From a virus: a stretch of 64,000 nucleotides of DNA. The translations under genes were made by a program, and so were the position numbers. The stretch is from IMG/VR virus record IMGVR_UViG_3300007513_000001, positions 124,001 through 188,000 of that record. One strand, written 5' to 3'. Positions 11,701 to 20,447 of this stretch are shown here, piece by piece (within the stretch, counting starts at the first letter, position 1; the number at the start of each line of letters is the position of its first letter). A model generated the notes under the pieces. The model was given only the letters and a program-made list of their open reading frames with translations, was not told where the DNA came from and did no database searches.

Positions 11701-14700
11701 TATCCAGATAGCAACCGGTTCTTCAGGCGCAATTACAATTACGGGGACTTCTACAGGCGATATTACTTCTGTAGTCGCTGGAATCGGATTATCGGGCGGT
11801 GGAGCTTCTGGAGATGTTACTTTAAATATAGACAATAGCGTTGTAGCTACCCTGACAGGATCTCAGTTCTCCGGGAATGTAGGAGTAACTGGATCTATAG
11901 GGTCAACGACAGCTATTACTTCTCCAGCCTTCTCTGGGTCTTTAACACAACTTCAAAATGGTACTTCTTATTTAGTCGCTGGCGCAAACATAACAATAGC
12001 TTCAGCTTCAAGTGGCCAAATTACTATTACCAGTACAGCAACATCAACTGATTCATATTTCGATAGTCCCTCTAGTGGCAATTTAGTTACAACCGGGTCT
12101 ACTAGCTTTTCTGGCGGAAAAGGTTCTTCTTATGAGACTTCCAACGTTGGAACTGATACTTTTTTCTTTGTTAGCGGATCTTTAACGTCTAAAGATACCA
12201 CAACCCGCGGTACTGCTGTATTTGGTGGCGATCTAGTTGTTTCTGGAACAATGTATGGAACAGGAACTATTGGACCAGCTGAAGATGGAACTTATACTGA
12301 TGGCCTTTTTGCTAGCTTTGTATCTACTACTCCAATAGGTACAGCAATAGACAGGTTTAACGAAGTGCTTAAAGCTCTTTCACCTGCTCCTGCTCCAGAT
12401 CTAGATAATATAAACAGTGCAGAAACCGGTGTTACTTCTTTCCTTTCTTTTGGTACTAGTAATGCTGTTGGTGGTTATACTAATGTGGCGGCTTCAGCAG
12501 GGCTAGGTTCTGCCGTAGATGTCAATGGTGCATATCAAATAACTACAGCTAGTAATAATATTAGAGTTGCAACTTTTGCAGGTTCAACTTCTATGACGGG
12601 AACGCTGAATTCTGATATAGCGGCTAGCAATTACTCTAATGGAGTAACCAACTACTTTACATCTTCTTTTGGCGATGCTAATACTGGCGTTTTAAGATTA
12701 ATGGTTAACGGCTCTAATGTTAAAGAGATAGATTTAACTGTTGGGTCAATAGGCTCTGGTATTCCAGGCGCAGGTACGGGAACTTACACGAATTCTAATG
12801 GCTCTGGGTTTATTCAATTTTCTCAAACTGGATCAGCAGTATTTTCTGATAGCAATACTTTAGCTTTCTTTCAACACCGTACAGGAAAATATGTAGTGTC
12901 TACCACAGACCAAAGAGATGGCTGGAATTATGCAAGAGTTCTCCACGTAGTAACTGGAAGCACAAAACAAACAAATTACATAGAGTGGGTTAATGATTCT
13001 AATGCCAATGCTTTGGCAGCTAGCGGCGAAAAAATTGATAACTTCGATTTAGGAAAGGGGATACACCTTTCCGGAATTCAATATTACATTAGCGGCACTG
13101 CAGACTACAAAGTAAACGTTAGCAATGTCTATAGAAATGTTTATAGCGGATCTTCTACTTTTAATACTACTAATTGTTCTATATCTAGCCAAACAATTCC
13201 ATCTCTTAATACTGGAGCTGGTGAAAATAACACAACAGTTCTTAAAGTTACTGGTTCTGCTACTATTACAGCAACAACTTTATTAAACCAGTCTATAGCA
13301 TCTTCAATTAATGTCGACCATCCAATCAAAAGCAATCTTTCTACTGGGGGTGCAGTAACTTCTGGTGGAATTCTTTTATATAGTGCATCTAATGATTCTA
13401 CTGTATTAGTAGAAACTTTTAAGAGAGAAAACTATAGAATAACATCAGCTTCTTATGACACTCAATCTTCTGTTACTGATGCTGCAGCTTCTTGGAATTC
13501 TACTTTTCATCTTTCTTCTTCGCTTTCTCAATCTGATGGATTAATATTTTATAACCAAAAGCTCTATACACCTACAAATTCTTTGCTTTCGGGAGATTTT
13601 AGAAACAGTGCTGATGGAGGCTCAATCACTTACGCTCCAGCGTCAAATCCAAACTATTCTGGATTGACTTCTGGCATTAAAACATTTTATAGATATTTTC
13701 AAAATACTGGTGCAGCAAAAAGAGACTTTTCTATAGATATTGATGGTTCCGGAACTATAGTTCAACAAGGCACAACTAATGATACTTCAAAAATATCTGT
13801 TTTATTTAAGCTTCCAAATACGAGCACATATCAAACAGGATGGCTTGATTTAAGTCAGGCGTTTGTTGCAGGAAGCTACTCAAATGCAGCTGGGTGTTTA
13901 GTTGGAAGTCTAGATTCTAGCTTAGATGCAGTCAATATAGCAACTTTTGGAACTCAATCTATTGGAACCAATGAATACATTGTGGCGAAAATAGAGGCTA
14001 GCGCTTCTTGGACTGGAAATATAGATGACATTACTATATCTTTTGGCGCTGGAACAGGAGTTGCGCCTTCTGAAGCTCCAGCATTAGATGATATAGATTG
14101 CGACGATTCAGGAACTGGAACAAAACTTTCTTTTGGAAGCGCTCAATCTATCTCTGGGTACACTAATGTAGCGGCTTCTGCTGGTTTAGGTTCGGCAGTA
14201 GATGTAAATGGAAATTATATACAAACTAACTCTGGGAACAATTTAAGAAGAGCAGTTTTTGATGGATCTACTATAGTAAATGGAACTCTTAATGAAGATG
14301 TTTCATCTAATGGATCTAGTTACGTAGCTAATGCTTTTAGCAGTGGATCTTTTGGATCTCTTAAACTAGAAGTTAATGGTTCTGTAGTGCATACTACTAA
14401 CTTAGTGAATTTTAGTTCTGGAAATAGTTTGAATGGAAATAGTTCTGGTTTTAAAAGTTTGCTGTCTGCTACGCCTGGGGAATATAGCGGAAACAGCGTA
14501 CCAGATTATACGTTGATATATAGAACAGGCGAATTTCAAGTTGGAACAGCCGATCAGCGCGACGGCTGGAATTATGTTAGGGTGATTCATTCAGTTAATG
14601 GATCTGATACAGTAACAAATTATGTAGAGTGGGTTAATGATCCAAATTCAGATGCGTTGTCAACATCTGGAGAAGTTTTTGATAACTTTGGATCTAATTC

Positions 14701-15808
14701 TACATTATTTTATCAAAGTGGCGTAAAATACTTTATATCTTGCACATCTAGTTTTGCTTATTCTGCTGAGAATGTTTATAAAAACGTTTATTCTAGAAAC
14801 TCTGCGGCTGTTACATCTCCAGTTAGAAGCAATATAAACGTAACGCAAATATCAATTAACGGAGACGGAGTAACTAACAGCACTAACGCAAACTATTTTA
14901 GCTCTCTTGCTTCTTTAGACACATCTATTGCAAATTGCGAACAAAAAAATATCGGTGTGACAGGATCTATTTCTTTCGGCCAAAGCAATTCTACGGTCGG
15001 TCCATATGGAGCAGGGTATTATACAGCTTCTATTTCTGGACAAGTCCTTCACCCTCTAAAAAGTAACACTACAACTTCTACTTTTGCTAAATCCAACTTT
15101 TTAGTATTTAGCGCTAGCCAAACTTCTACAAAATATACTACAGAAAATTTTGATGACGAAAACTATAGATTAACATCTGGCTCTTTTACAACTCAGTTAT
15201 CAGTCAACAGCGCAACTTGGGACCCTTCTATTTCTATGAATGATGGATCTCAAGCTGCTTATTATGACGGATTGCTAATATATAATGGTCGTTTAATTAG
15301 TCCAAAAACCGGAGCTATGGGCAATGGAGATTTCCGAAGCGTAAGAGATGGAGGAACGCTACAGTCTCCTGATAGCAATGTAAATTATTCTTCTTTGAGC
15401 TTGAGCACTAGAAACTACACAAGATATTTTGAAAACAATACCACAAACGACGTACCCCAAATAAACGTTATGATGACAGGAAGCGCGACATTAGTAGCAC
15501 AATCTGGCCCAAATTCTGGATCTTTAGGAGCTAATAATAATTTTCATTGCTCGGTTAAAATACCTGGAAAGACGGGCTGGCTTGATATCGCAAAACCTTC
15601 TGCTGGAGCTGGTACCACATCAGATAACGATGGAGGCTTAAGCGGAGACTTAACATCTGCAGTTAGTCCTACTGGAATTTTAAATATTTGTACTTTTAAT
15701 GCAGAGACTCAAAATGGTACCACTTCGGGTGCAGAATATGTAGTAATAAGAATAATTGCTCACGAAAATTGGATAGGAAACTTATCTAATATTACAGTTG
15801 GATATTAA
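8759..15808 (+). CDS. 2349-aa cassette-repeat fibre-like protein
   Basis: This is the longest gene in the window. Residues about 60-1100 consist largely of repeated modules in which a unit of the form SGSLTxLxDGTSYLxAG, followed by an IxIxSASNGxITI strand, alternates with GTGLTGGGTSGDVTL and a segment ending VVATLTGSQFSGNVG. I count eight copies of the SGSLT unit. Similar Gly/Thr/Ser stretches in phages form thin beta-helical trimeric shafts. The C-terminal half is a tandem duplication of a unit of roughly 560-580 residues, each with a DQRDGWNY segment and a YxEWVND segment. The same SGSLT modules occur in the next gene, which begins at the base after this stop. Host-range fibre or whisker is inferred; no adhesin or chaperone domain is named. 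Confidence 0.85.
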   Translation: MARIKKSKLKTSDFLTISNSRSGKIDTLVAPNDLQIGLDDAGFRSSLTSTGIIVAKQGFSGSLTKLVDGSPYLKAGSNVALATGSDGAVTISASGFTNNPLTATVAGGLFFDTGTTYDGSAAKTLAIDIFQSRGLSIHSSYGLQIDFTSASSATPVTSDRILIGDAGSSYAAKYCTISDILSLGTTSTLSNAITFGNGIEDSAGAASSYNNTAAVTLAITAESSKGIGVTSSGVKIDPSTLSSATVATGDKVLIGDVDDSDNIKYVTAQSIANLATVGTLDNALTVGDGLQLDSGTTFTGASARTISAQAADATISVGGSGLSVLKVPNHLTSARGISSFSYDGSTSSVSVAVALRSNGGIGFDTDDKLALNIYNLADADISLYDYIPFYDYSGGTSAVSKTSVGQLKTLISGDITAVLAGNGLTGGGTSGDVTLAIDDSIVATVSGATFTGGVNFNSGADFTGAAKFNTGLSGSLTKLADGSDFLIPGANVSLSVGAKGQITISAVAGGGGIADGNAEYLVLAATGSLSNERVLTMGTGLTSSDSGAGNNYTLTVRDSIFAALTGSQFSGNIGATGSIGSTTLVTSPAFSGSLTRLQNGSSYLVAGTGITIASASNGQVTITGNVGDITGVTAGTGLTGGGTSGDVTLNVDDGVVATVSGSTFTGAVQFNSGMSGSLTQLTDGSSYIVAGSGITIASASNGAITITNDGTVGDITGVTAGTGLSGGGTSGDVTLNIRDSIVATLTGSQFSGNVGVTGSIGSTTLITAPSFSGSLTHLQDGTSYILAGANITVASASNGSITITSADTTYTAGDGLDLSGTIFSADLKSSGGLKIDSTEMAIDDSVVATVSGSTFTGAVKFDSGMSGSLTQLTDGTSYLIAGSGIGITSASNGAITITNDGTVGDITGVTAGTGLTGGGTSGTVTLNINDSIVATLSGSQFSGEVGVTGSIGSTTVITSPAFSGSLTNLQDGTSYLVAGNNIQIATGSSGAITITGTSTGDITSVVAGIGLSGGGASGDVTLNIDNSVVATLTGSQFSGNVGVTGSIGSTTAITSPAFSGSLTQLQNGTSYLVAGANITIASASSGQITITSTATSTDSYFDSPSSGNLVTTGSTSFSGGKGSSYETSNVGTDTFFFVSGSLTSKDTTTRGTAVFGGDLVVSGTMYGTGTIGPAEDGTYTDGLFASFVSTTPIGTAIDRFNEVLKALSPAPAPDLDNINSAETGVTSFLSFGTSNAVGGYTNVAASAGLGSAVDVNGAYQITTASNNIRVATFAGSTSMTGTLNSDIAASNYSNGVTNYFTSSFGDANTGVLRLMVNGSNVKEIDLTVGSIGSGIPGAGTGTYTNSNGSGFIQFSQTGSAVFSDSNTLAFFQHRTGKYVVSTTDQRDGWNYARVLHVVTGSTKQTNYIEWVNDSNANALAASGEKIDNFDLGKGIHLSGIQYYISGTADYKVNVSNVYRNVYSGSSTFNTTNCSISSQTIPSLNTGAGENNTTVLKVTGSATITATTLLNQSIASSINVDHPIKSNLSTGGAVTSGGILLYSASNDSTVLVETFKRENYRITSASYDTQSSVTDAAASWNSTFHLSSSLSQSDGLIFYNQKLYTPTNSLLSGDFRNSADGGSITYAPASNPNYSGLTSGIKTFYRYFQNTGAAKRDFSIDIDGSGTIVQQGTTNDTSKISVLFKLPNTSTYQTGWLDLSQAFVAGSYSNAAGCLVGSLDSSLDAVNIATFGTQSIGTNEYIVAKIEASASWTGNIDDITISFGAGTGVAPSEAPALDDIDCDDSGTGTKLSFGSAQSISGYTNVAASAGLGSAVDVNGNYIQTNSGNNLRRAVFDGSTIVNGTLNEDVSSNGSSYVANAFSSGSFGSLKLEVNGSVVHTTNLVNFSSGNSLNGNSSGFKSLLSATPGEYSGNSVPDYTLIYRTGEFQVGTADQRDGWNYVRVIHSVNGSDTVTNYVEWVNDPNSDALSTSGEVFDNFGSNSTLFYQSGVKYFISCTSSFAYSAENVYKNVYSRNSAAVTSPVRSNINVTQISINGDGVTNSTNANYFSSLASLDTSIANCEQKNIGVTGSISFGQSNSTVGPYGAGYYTASISGQVLHPLKSNTTTSTFAKSNFLVFSASQTSTKYTTENFDDENYRLTSGSFTTQLSVNSATWDPSISMNDGSQAAYYDGLLIYNGRLISPKTGAMGNGDFRSVRDGGTLQSPDSNVNYSSLSLSTRNYTRYFENNTTNDVPQINVMMTGSATLVAQSGPNSGSLGANNNFHCSVKIPGKTGWLDIAKPSAGAGTTSDNDGGLSGDLTSAVSPTGILNICTFNAETQNGTTSGAEYVVIRIIAHENWIGNLSNITVGY
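8935..12045 (+). repeat. Eight divergent fibre cassettes (SGSLT modules)
   Basis: Copies of the SGSLTxLxDGxSYL coding unit begin near 8935, 10174, 10529, 10780, 11071, 11353, 11645 and 11932. From 10174 the spacing is about 250-355 bases. Two module flavours alternate: one entering through a TSPAFSGSLT segment and one through an FNSGMSGSLT segment. DNA identity is patchy, with many synonymous differences, so the array is old but clearly homologous. Confidence 0.85.
12391..15805 (+). repeat. Tandem duplication of ~1.7-kb C-terminal fibre unit
   Basis: The first unit runs from about 12391 to 14047 and the second from about 14071 to 15805. Shared landmarks in the same order are GYTNVAASAGLGSAVDVNG, DQRDGWNY, a YxEWVNDxN segment, NVYxNVYS, FRxxxDGG and a closing WxGNxxxIT strand. 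The units have diverged strongly outside these landmarks. Confidence 0.8.
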
Positions 15809-17908
15809 ATGGCTGGAAAAACTACTACAACTGCTTTAGACTTTGCTTTTAAAAAGCTTTTGGGAAAAGCTAATACTTCTAATCTTAAGTCTGACTCTCA
15901 AGAAACTATAGGGAGCAATATTCAGGTAGGAGCAACTACTGTATTTGGTTTGCCTCTACCGCCATCTCCGTCTAAGAGTTTGTACACAGTTCAAAATAAT
16001 GCAGTAGAATATGTGGTTTTTGATATAAGCGCAATCCCTGGAACGAGCTATGATGCTAACGACCCAGGCGGAGGAGGAGACGAAGGCTCTAATCCAGGCA
16101 CGCACGGTTATGCATTAGCTCTTACCGGTAGTTATCAATCTCTTACAAACAATTCTAAATCTGGAACTTTTCCATTTACTAACAGCCAAGTTCTTTCGGG
16201 GTCTGCTGGAGCGTTGCAAATTGTTCCAGAGCTTTTTTCTTCAGATTCTCCAAACCCATATTCACTAACTCTTTATGAATCAAACGGGTCTGGTGGAATA
16301 GGAGACCAAATACCTTTACTTGACGAAGTAGACTGGCTAATAGATACATTTAGCGGAGTTTTATTTCTTCAAGAATATGATTCTACTAAAATACCAGCGT
16401 ATGCAAAAGCGTTTATATACGTTGGAGATATGATGAGTTCGCTCACTGGTTCCGGCGGCGGCTCTGGACCCGGGGATGCGAATGCAGAATATTTAGTTTT
16501 GTCTGCTACTGGTTCATTAAATGCAGAAAGAGTTTTAACTGCTGGAACAGGAATAAAATCAGTTGATTCTGGAGCAGGGTCTGCTTTTACTTTGTCCATC
16601 GACAATTCTGTTGTAGCCACTCTGACAGGCTCTCAGTTTTCTGGAAACCTTGGGGTAACAGGATCTATAGGATCAACGACCGCTATTACTTCTCCAGCTT
16701 TTTCTGGGTCTTTAACGCAACTTTTAGATGGAACTAGTTATCTAGTTGCCGGTTCCAATGTTACAATAACTTCTGCTTCTAATGGTTCTGTTACGATAGC
16801 TTCTACCGGAGGTGGAGGCGGCTCAGGTGATGGAGATTCAAAAGCTGAATACTTAGTAAGCAAAATTACTGGCTCTTTATCTAACGCAAAATTAATAGAA
16901 GCTGGTTCTGGAATTACTATAGTAACTGGGTCTAATTCTCTTACTATTTCTTCTAACTCTTCTAACATTACTGGTAGAAGCAAACAAAGTTATTTTATAA
17001 CAAGTTCTATACCTGCAAACTCTCAAATAGAAACTCAGTTTTCTAACTTTTCTGATGTTCTTTTTGATAAAGACTTAATAGATGTTTATTTAAACGGACA
17101 ACTACTACATTCTGGTACGGCTGCCGAAGTTTCTTCTTCAGACAAAGACTATACTGTTTTTACTTCTGGGAGCGTTAAGCTAGCTTTCGGCCTTGAGGAT
17201 GACGATCAACTAGACGTAATACTTTCAAAGCTGTCTGGAAACGCAACTGGCACTGGAGATACAAGCGCTCAGTATTTAGTGTTGCAGGCAACTGGATCTT
17301 TAAGTGCTGAAAGAGTTTTAACTGCTGGTACCGGAATAAAATCAGTTGATTCTGGAGCTGGGAGTCCATTTACTCTATCAGTAGACAATTCTGTTGTAGC
17401 CACTCTGACAGGCTCTCAGTTCTCCGGAAACATAGGAATAACAGGATCTATAGGATCTACTACTTTCGTAACTTCTCCGGCTTTTTCTGGGTCTTTAACA
17501 AACATACAAGATGGTACTTCGTATTTAGTTGCTGGCTCTGGAATAACTATTACTTCTGCTTCTAATGGATCTATCAATATATCTTCTTCTGGTGGTACTA
17601 TTACAGGAGTTACGGCTGGAAATGGATTATCTGGCGGAGGGTCTAGCGGAAATGTTACTCTAGCAACGGCACCTAGTTCTAGTTTATATTTTGTTACCGG
17701 CACTCATGCTTCTGATAGCACTCTTTCAATTCCAAGTGCAGATTTTTCTAAAAATTCTTATGATTATGAAAAAACACAAATTTTTGTAAACGGAGTATGC
17801 ATGATATCTGGTTCTTCTTTAGATTATGAATTAGATGGAAACACCACTGACATAACATTTAAATTCACGTTAGAATCAGACGATATTATTTTAGTGAAAT
17901 ACTTGTAG
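15809..17908 (+). CDS. 699-aa fibre-like protein sharing cassettes with its neighbour
   Basis: It begins at the base after the stop of the 2349-aa gene. After a roughly 210-residue N-terminal region come modules AEYLVLxATGSLxAERVL, VVATLTGSQFSGN and SPAFSGSLT, which are the same cassettes found in the preceding fibre; there are two full SGSLT copies here. Between the copies, around residues 390-475, sits a compact domain with the pattern DVYLNGQLLHSG, then an acidic and hydrophobic end. A second version of that domain closes the protein with FVNGVCMISGSSLDYEL. The same domain also ends the 690-aa protein downstream. A trimeric fibre with terminal beta domains is likely, probably working together with the 2349-aa protein. 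Confidence 0.82.
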   Translation: MAGKTTTTALDFAFKKLLGKANTSNLKSDSQETIGSNIQVGATTVFGLPLPPSPSKSLYTVQNNAVEYVVFDISAIPGTSYDANDPGGGGDEGSNPGTHGYALALTGSYQSLTNNSKSGTFPFTNSQVLSGSAGALQIVPELFSSDSPNPYSLTLYESNGSGGIGDQIPLLDEVDWLIDTFSGVLFLQEYDSTKIPAYAKAFIYVGDMMSSLTGSGGGSGPGDANAEYLVLSATGSLNAERVLTAGTGIKSVDSGAGSAFTLSIDNSVVATLTGSQFSGNLGVTGSIGSTTAITSPAFSGSLTQLLDGTSYLVAGSNVTITSASNGSVTIASTGGGGGSGDGDSKAEYLVSKITGSLSNAKLIEAGSGITIVTGSNSLTISSNSSNITGRSKQSYFITSSIPANSQIETQFSNFSDVLFDKDLIDVYLNGQLLHSGTAAEVSSSDKDYTVFTSGSVKLAFGLEDDDQLDVILSKLSGNATGTGDTSAQYLVLQATGSLSAERVLTAGTGIKSVDSGAGSPFTLSVDNSVVATLTGSQFSGNIGITGSIGSTTFVTSPAFSGSLTNIQDGTSYLVAGSGITITSASNGSINISSSGGTITGVTAGNGLSGGGSSGNVTLATAPSSSLYFVTGTHASDSTLSIPSADFSKNSYDYEKTQIFVNGVCMISGSSLDYELDGNTTDITFKFTLESDDIILVKYL
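16600..17600 (+). repeat. Two further copies of the fibre cassette
   Basis: Units coding for VVATLTGSQFSGN plus SPAFSGSLT begin near 16610 and 17393 and match those of the upstream 2349-aa gene. The DNA coding GSQFSGN and the following GSIGSTT is very similar between copies in the two genes. These are coding repeats, not spaced CRISPR-like repeats. Confidence 0.8.
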
Positions 17909-17938
17909 CAAGACCTAAGAAACTGTTCGTTTTTCTTT

Positions 17939-17946
17939 ATACTTAC
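17939..17946 (+). promoter_or_regulatory. Candidate phage promoter core ATACTTAC
   Basis: ATACTTAC lies 39 bases before the ATG of the 73-aa gene, in a 77-base gap. It is a variant of the ATATTTAY core seen before other leading genes and is identical to the element at 18219. Confidence 0.35.
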
Positions 17947-17985
17947 AGATGCAGGTCATGTTTCTTCTACGGGGTAAATTAATCG

Positions 17986-18207
17986 ATGTTTATTATTAAC
18001 GATTTAGGACTAGCAGCTTATTTTATGATAAATGGGCTGGTTTTGAAAGACGCCCGCGTAAATGACCGAGGAGTTTTTGTTTTTGAGTTTGATGATCCAA
18101 ACAAAGAAGCAAAAAAACTTTCAATAAATTTTTTAAACTCTGAGTGTTCAAGATTTGACCAGCAGGTAAGAAATTTAAGAACTCTTCTAAAAACTTCTGG
18201 AAATTAA
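17986..18207 (+). CDS. 73-aa small protein, DUF5659-like
   Basis: A 73-residue soluble protein with an amphipathic N-terminal segment (LGLAAYFMINGL), a central pair of strands including VFVFEFDDP, and a helical C-terminus rich in Arg and Leu. The pattern of an 'AAYxxxNGL' helix followed by 'FxFExxD' resembles the small phage and bacterial family DUF5659, whose function is not known. That match is from memory of the pattern and is tentative. It stands alone between two gaps, each with a candidate promoter element, and separates the cassette fibres from the 690-aa fibre. A regulatory or assembly role is possible but nothing in the sequence decides it. Confidence 0.65.
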   Translation: MFIINDLGLAAYFMINGLVLKDARVNDRGVFVFEFDDPNKEAKKLSINFLNSECSRFDQQVRNLRTLLKTSGN

Positions 18208-18218
18208 TCTAGTTTTTA

Positions 18219-18226
18219 ATACTTAC
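18219..18226 (+). promoter_or_regulatory. Candidate promoter core ATACTTAC with long leader
   Basis: ATACTTAC sits 91 bases before the ATG of the 690-aa fibre gene. The leader between them is T-rich with several CGTT steps and ends in a strong AAGGAG (18306-18311), six bases before the ATG. The element is identical to the one at 17939. Confidence 0.4.
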
Positions 18227-18317
18227 ATTCGTTACGTTAAATCGTTTTATTTCGTTTTTTTAGTTAGTTTAGGTTTTTTTATACGTTTAGCCTAATTTTT
18301 AAAAAAAGGAGTAAATA

Positions 18318-20390
18318 ATGGCTAATAGAACACAATTAAGATTGACCCAACTCACCGCATCTTTTGGTACGGCAGCTGGCGAGATCAATGATCAAATCAG
18401 TTCATCCCAGACAGGATCTGCACTAAATGTTGATTTCACCGGAGTGATGAGCATGGTAGCTGGTGCTATTAAAAGAATTAACGGAGCTGACTCATTCAGT
18501 CAGTCGGCCGCTGGTCTTTTTACCCACGCCACGTCGACCTTCTCTGGAGATATCAGACTTAATGGTAACGACATTCAGGCTTCTGATGGCGTAGCTACTT
18601 TAACAATGTCTGGTAGAGATCTTACTGTTGCTGGAGATCTTACTGTTACTGGTAATGATATTAAAGGCTCTGGCGGAACAGTAATCACGCTAGATGGTTC
18701 CAACAACGCAGCTTTTGCAGGCGACGTTAGTGTTAATGGCGGAGACATTGTAGTAACAGCAGCCAATGATACAGGTGCCACTCTTAATCTTCAAGCTGAT
18801 AATAATGATGATAATGGAGACGCTTGGACACTTGGAGCTCAAACATCTCAAGCCTTTGGAGTTTTAAACAATATCAGTGGCACGCCAGCTACTATGTTGA
18901 GTATCGTTCCACACGCTACTCCAACAAACTCAGTTACAAATGTTGCTGGTAAGCTTAAGGTTTCTGGTCTTGAGATTCAGAACGCTGACGGTGAAGCTTG
19001 CATTAGTATTGATGCAGATCAAAATGCTACAGTTGCCGCTGACCTTACTGTTGCTGGTAATGATATTGACTTTTCTGCTGCAAATGCTGCAATTGGTGCT
19101 AGTGTTGGAGCTAACGTTCTTTCGCTTGGTGCAGCTACTTCTACAGTTGCTGCTCTTAACCACCTACGCGTTGACGGTAACATCCTCGCTGACGCCAACG
19201 AAGCTAAAGAAATTTTTGCTGCTGTAACAAGCGCAAATATTACTCTTGGTGGCGGTGGTAAAGTTATCATTCCCGGTGACCTAAATGTTGAAGGAACAAC
19301 TACTACTATTGACTCTGTCAATCTTTTAGTTAAAGATCCAGTTATTGCGATGGGCGCTGGTAACACTACTGCTGACTCTAATGGCGGTATGGCAATCATC
19401 TCTGGTTCATCTGCAGGTACTGATTTAGTTTTTGGTAGGGTTGCTGCTGACACCATGGCCGTTGGTATCCTTGATACCCAGAGTGGCTCTGTAGCTTCAG
19501 TTGCAGGTATGGCGGTTACTAACTTCCGTGCTGGAAGACTAGAAGTCGACACTGCTACTAACTACATTGATAGAAATGCTGAGAACCACATGATAGTTGT
19601 TTCTGCTGCAGATCTAATTCTTGATCCAGGCGGTAGCGATGTGTTGGTCGATGGTCATTTAATACCATCTACTTCTAACGGTGGTGCTCTTGGCTCCGCG
19701 ACGATGCAGTGGCAAGACCTCTTCCTTGCGGAAGGTGGTGTTATTAACTGGGACGGCGGCGATATGACGATGACTCAAGCTAGCAACGTTCTTACTGTTG
19801 CTGGTGGCGATCTCAACATGGACGGCGCCCAGAAAGTAACTTTTGGTGGATCTAGTAACTCAATTCAGTTAGATACTGATCTTAAGATTGTTGCTGCTGC
19901 TGATATCCGTATGGATGCTGGTGGTAATGACGTTCAGCTGGTGTCAGTTGGAACAAATCCATTCTTGCAGTTCAATCGTGCATCCGCTAACACTTCATAT
20001 TTGAACTTTAGCACAAACGATGGTGCGGCGATCGGTAACGGTTCCGCTGGTTTTGGTATTCGCAACAACAATGGTACTATGCAGTTTAAAAATAGTACTG
20101 GAGCCTGGACTACTTTCGGAGCCGGTGCAACTGCAGACAAGAAAACTCTCGAAGTTTCTGGTTCGGGCATTGCGTCTGGTGATAGAGCCCACATTGGAGC
20201 TTTAGATCTCAGCTCTATTCCAGTTGCTGACAGAGAAGACCGTGTTGATGCATACGTTAATGGACAGCTTCTGCTTTCTGGATCTAGCAAAGATTACATT
20301 CTTGACCAGACTGATGGCGCTGCCGCGACTGATATTAGAGTTCAGTTCGCCCTTGTAAACGATGACGTTCTTACTGTTATCGTTAGATAA
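18318..20390 (+). CDS. 690-aa repetitive fibre-like structural protein
   Basis: The protein is built of repeats of the type DLTVAGDLTVTGNDI, followed by a middle part with GDLNVEGTTTTIDSVN, features seen in shaft-like phage fibre and appendage proteins. It ends in the domain DAYVNGQLLLSGSSKDYIL plus a final DDVLTVIV strand, which is shared with the 699-aa protein. A strong Shine-Dalgarno sequence, codon choice with many GGT, GCT and C-ending codons (like the capsid genes and unlike its neighbours), and a private terminator all point to very high expression. It may be a major decoration or abundant fibre subunit rather than a minor tail tip. The exact structure it belongs to cannot be told from the sequence. 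Confidence 0.82.
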   Translation: MANRTQLRLTQLTASFGTAAGEINDQISSSQTGSALNVDFTGVMSMVAGAIKRINGADSFSQSAAGLFTHATSTFSGDIRLNGNDIQASDGVATLTMSGRDLTVAGDLTVTGNDIKGSGGTVITLDGSNNAAFAGDVSVNGGDIVVTAANDTGATLNLQADNNDDNGDAWTLGAQTSQAFGVLNNISGTPATMLSIVPHATPTNSVTNVAGKLKVSGLEIQNADGEACISIDADQNATVAADLTVAGNDIDFSAANAAIGASVGANVLSLGAATSTVAALNHLRVDGNILADANEAKEIFAAVTSANITLGGGGKVIIPGDLNVEGTTTTIDSVNLLVKDPVIAMGAGNTTADSNGGMAIISGSSAGTDLVFGRVAADTMAVGILDTQSGSVASVAGMAVTNFRAGRLEVDTATNYIDRNAENHMIVVSAADLILDPGGSDVLVDGHLIPSTSNGGALGSATMQWQDLFLAEGGVINWDGGDMTMTQASNVLTVAGGDLNMDGAQKVTFGGSSNSIQLDTDLKIVAAADIRMDAGGNDVQLVSVGTNPFLQFNRASANTSYLNFSTNDGAAIGNGSAGFGIRNNNGTMQFKNSTGAWTTFGAGATADKKTLEVSGSGIASGDRAHIGALDLSSIPVADREDRVDAYVNGQLLLSGSSKDYILDQTDGAAATDIRVQFALVNDDVLTVIVR

Positions 20391-20415
20391 TTTTTAGCTT
20401 TTAGCTATTTTGTCT

Positions 20416-20447
20416 GTGGGGACCTCTTCGGGGGTCCCCACTTTTTT
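20416..20447 (+). terminator. Intrinsic terminator with UUCG tetraloop
   Basis: GTGGGGACC (20416-20424) pairs with GGTCCCCAC (20433-20441). The stem extends through a T-G wobble and a C-G pair closing a TTCG loop. Six T follow (20442-20447). This is a textbook strong rho-independent terminator for the 690-aa fibre gene. Confidence 0.95.

Noticed and set aside
8935-12045. Regularly spaced repeats resembling a CRISPR array
   Set aside because: The repeats are in frame, diverge synonymously and encode fibre modules; spacing is hundreds of bases and there are no cas genes.
19019-19552. A 177-codon open frame on the minus strand
   Set aside because: It lies opposite the repetitive 690-aa fibre gene; biased codons of repeats leave the opposite strand open. 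The protein is low-complexity Pro/Ala/Ser with no start signal.
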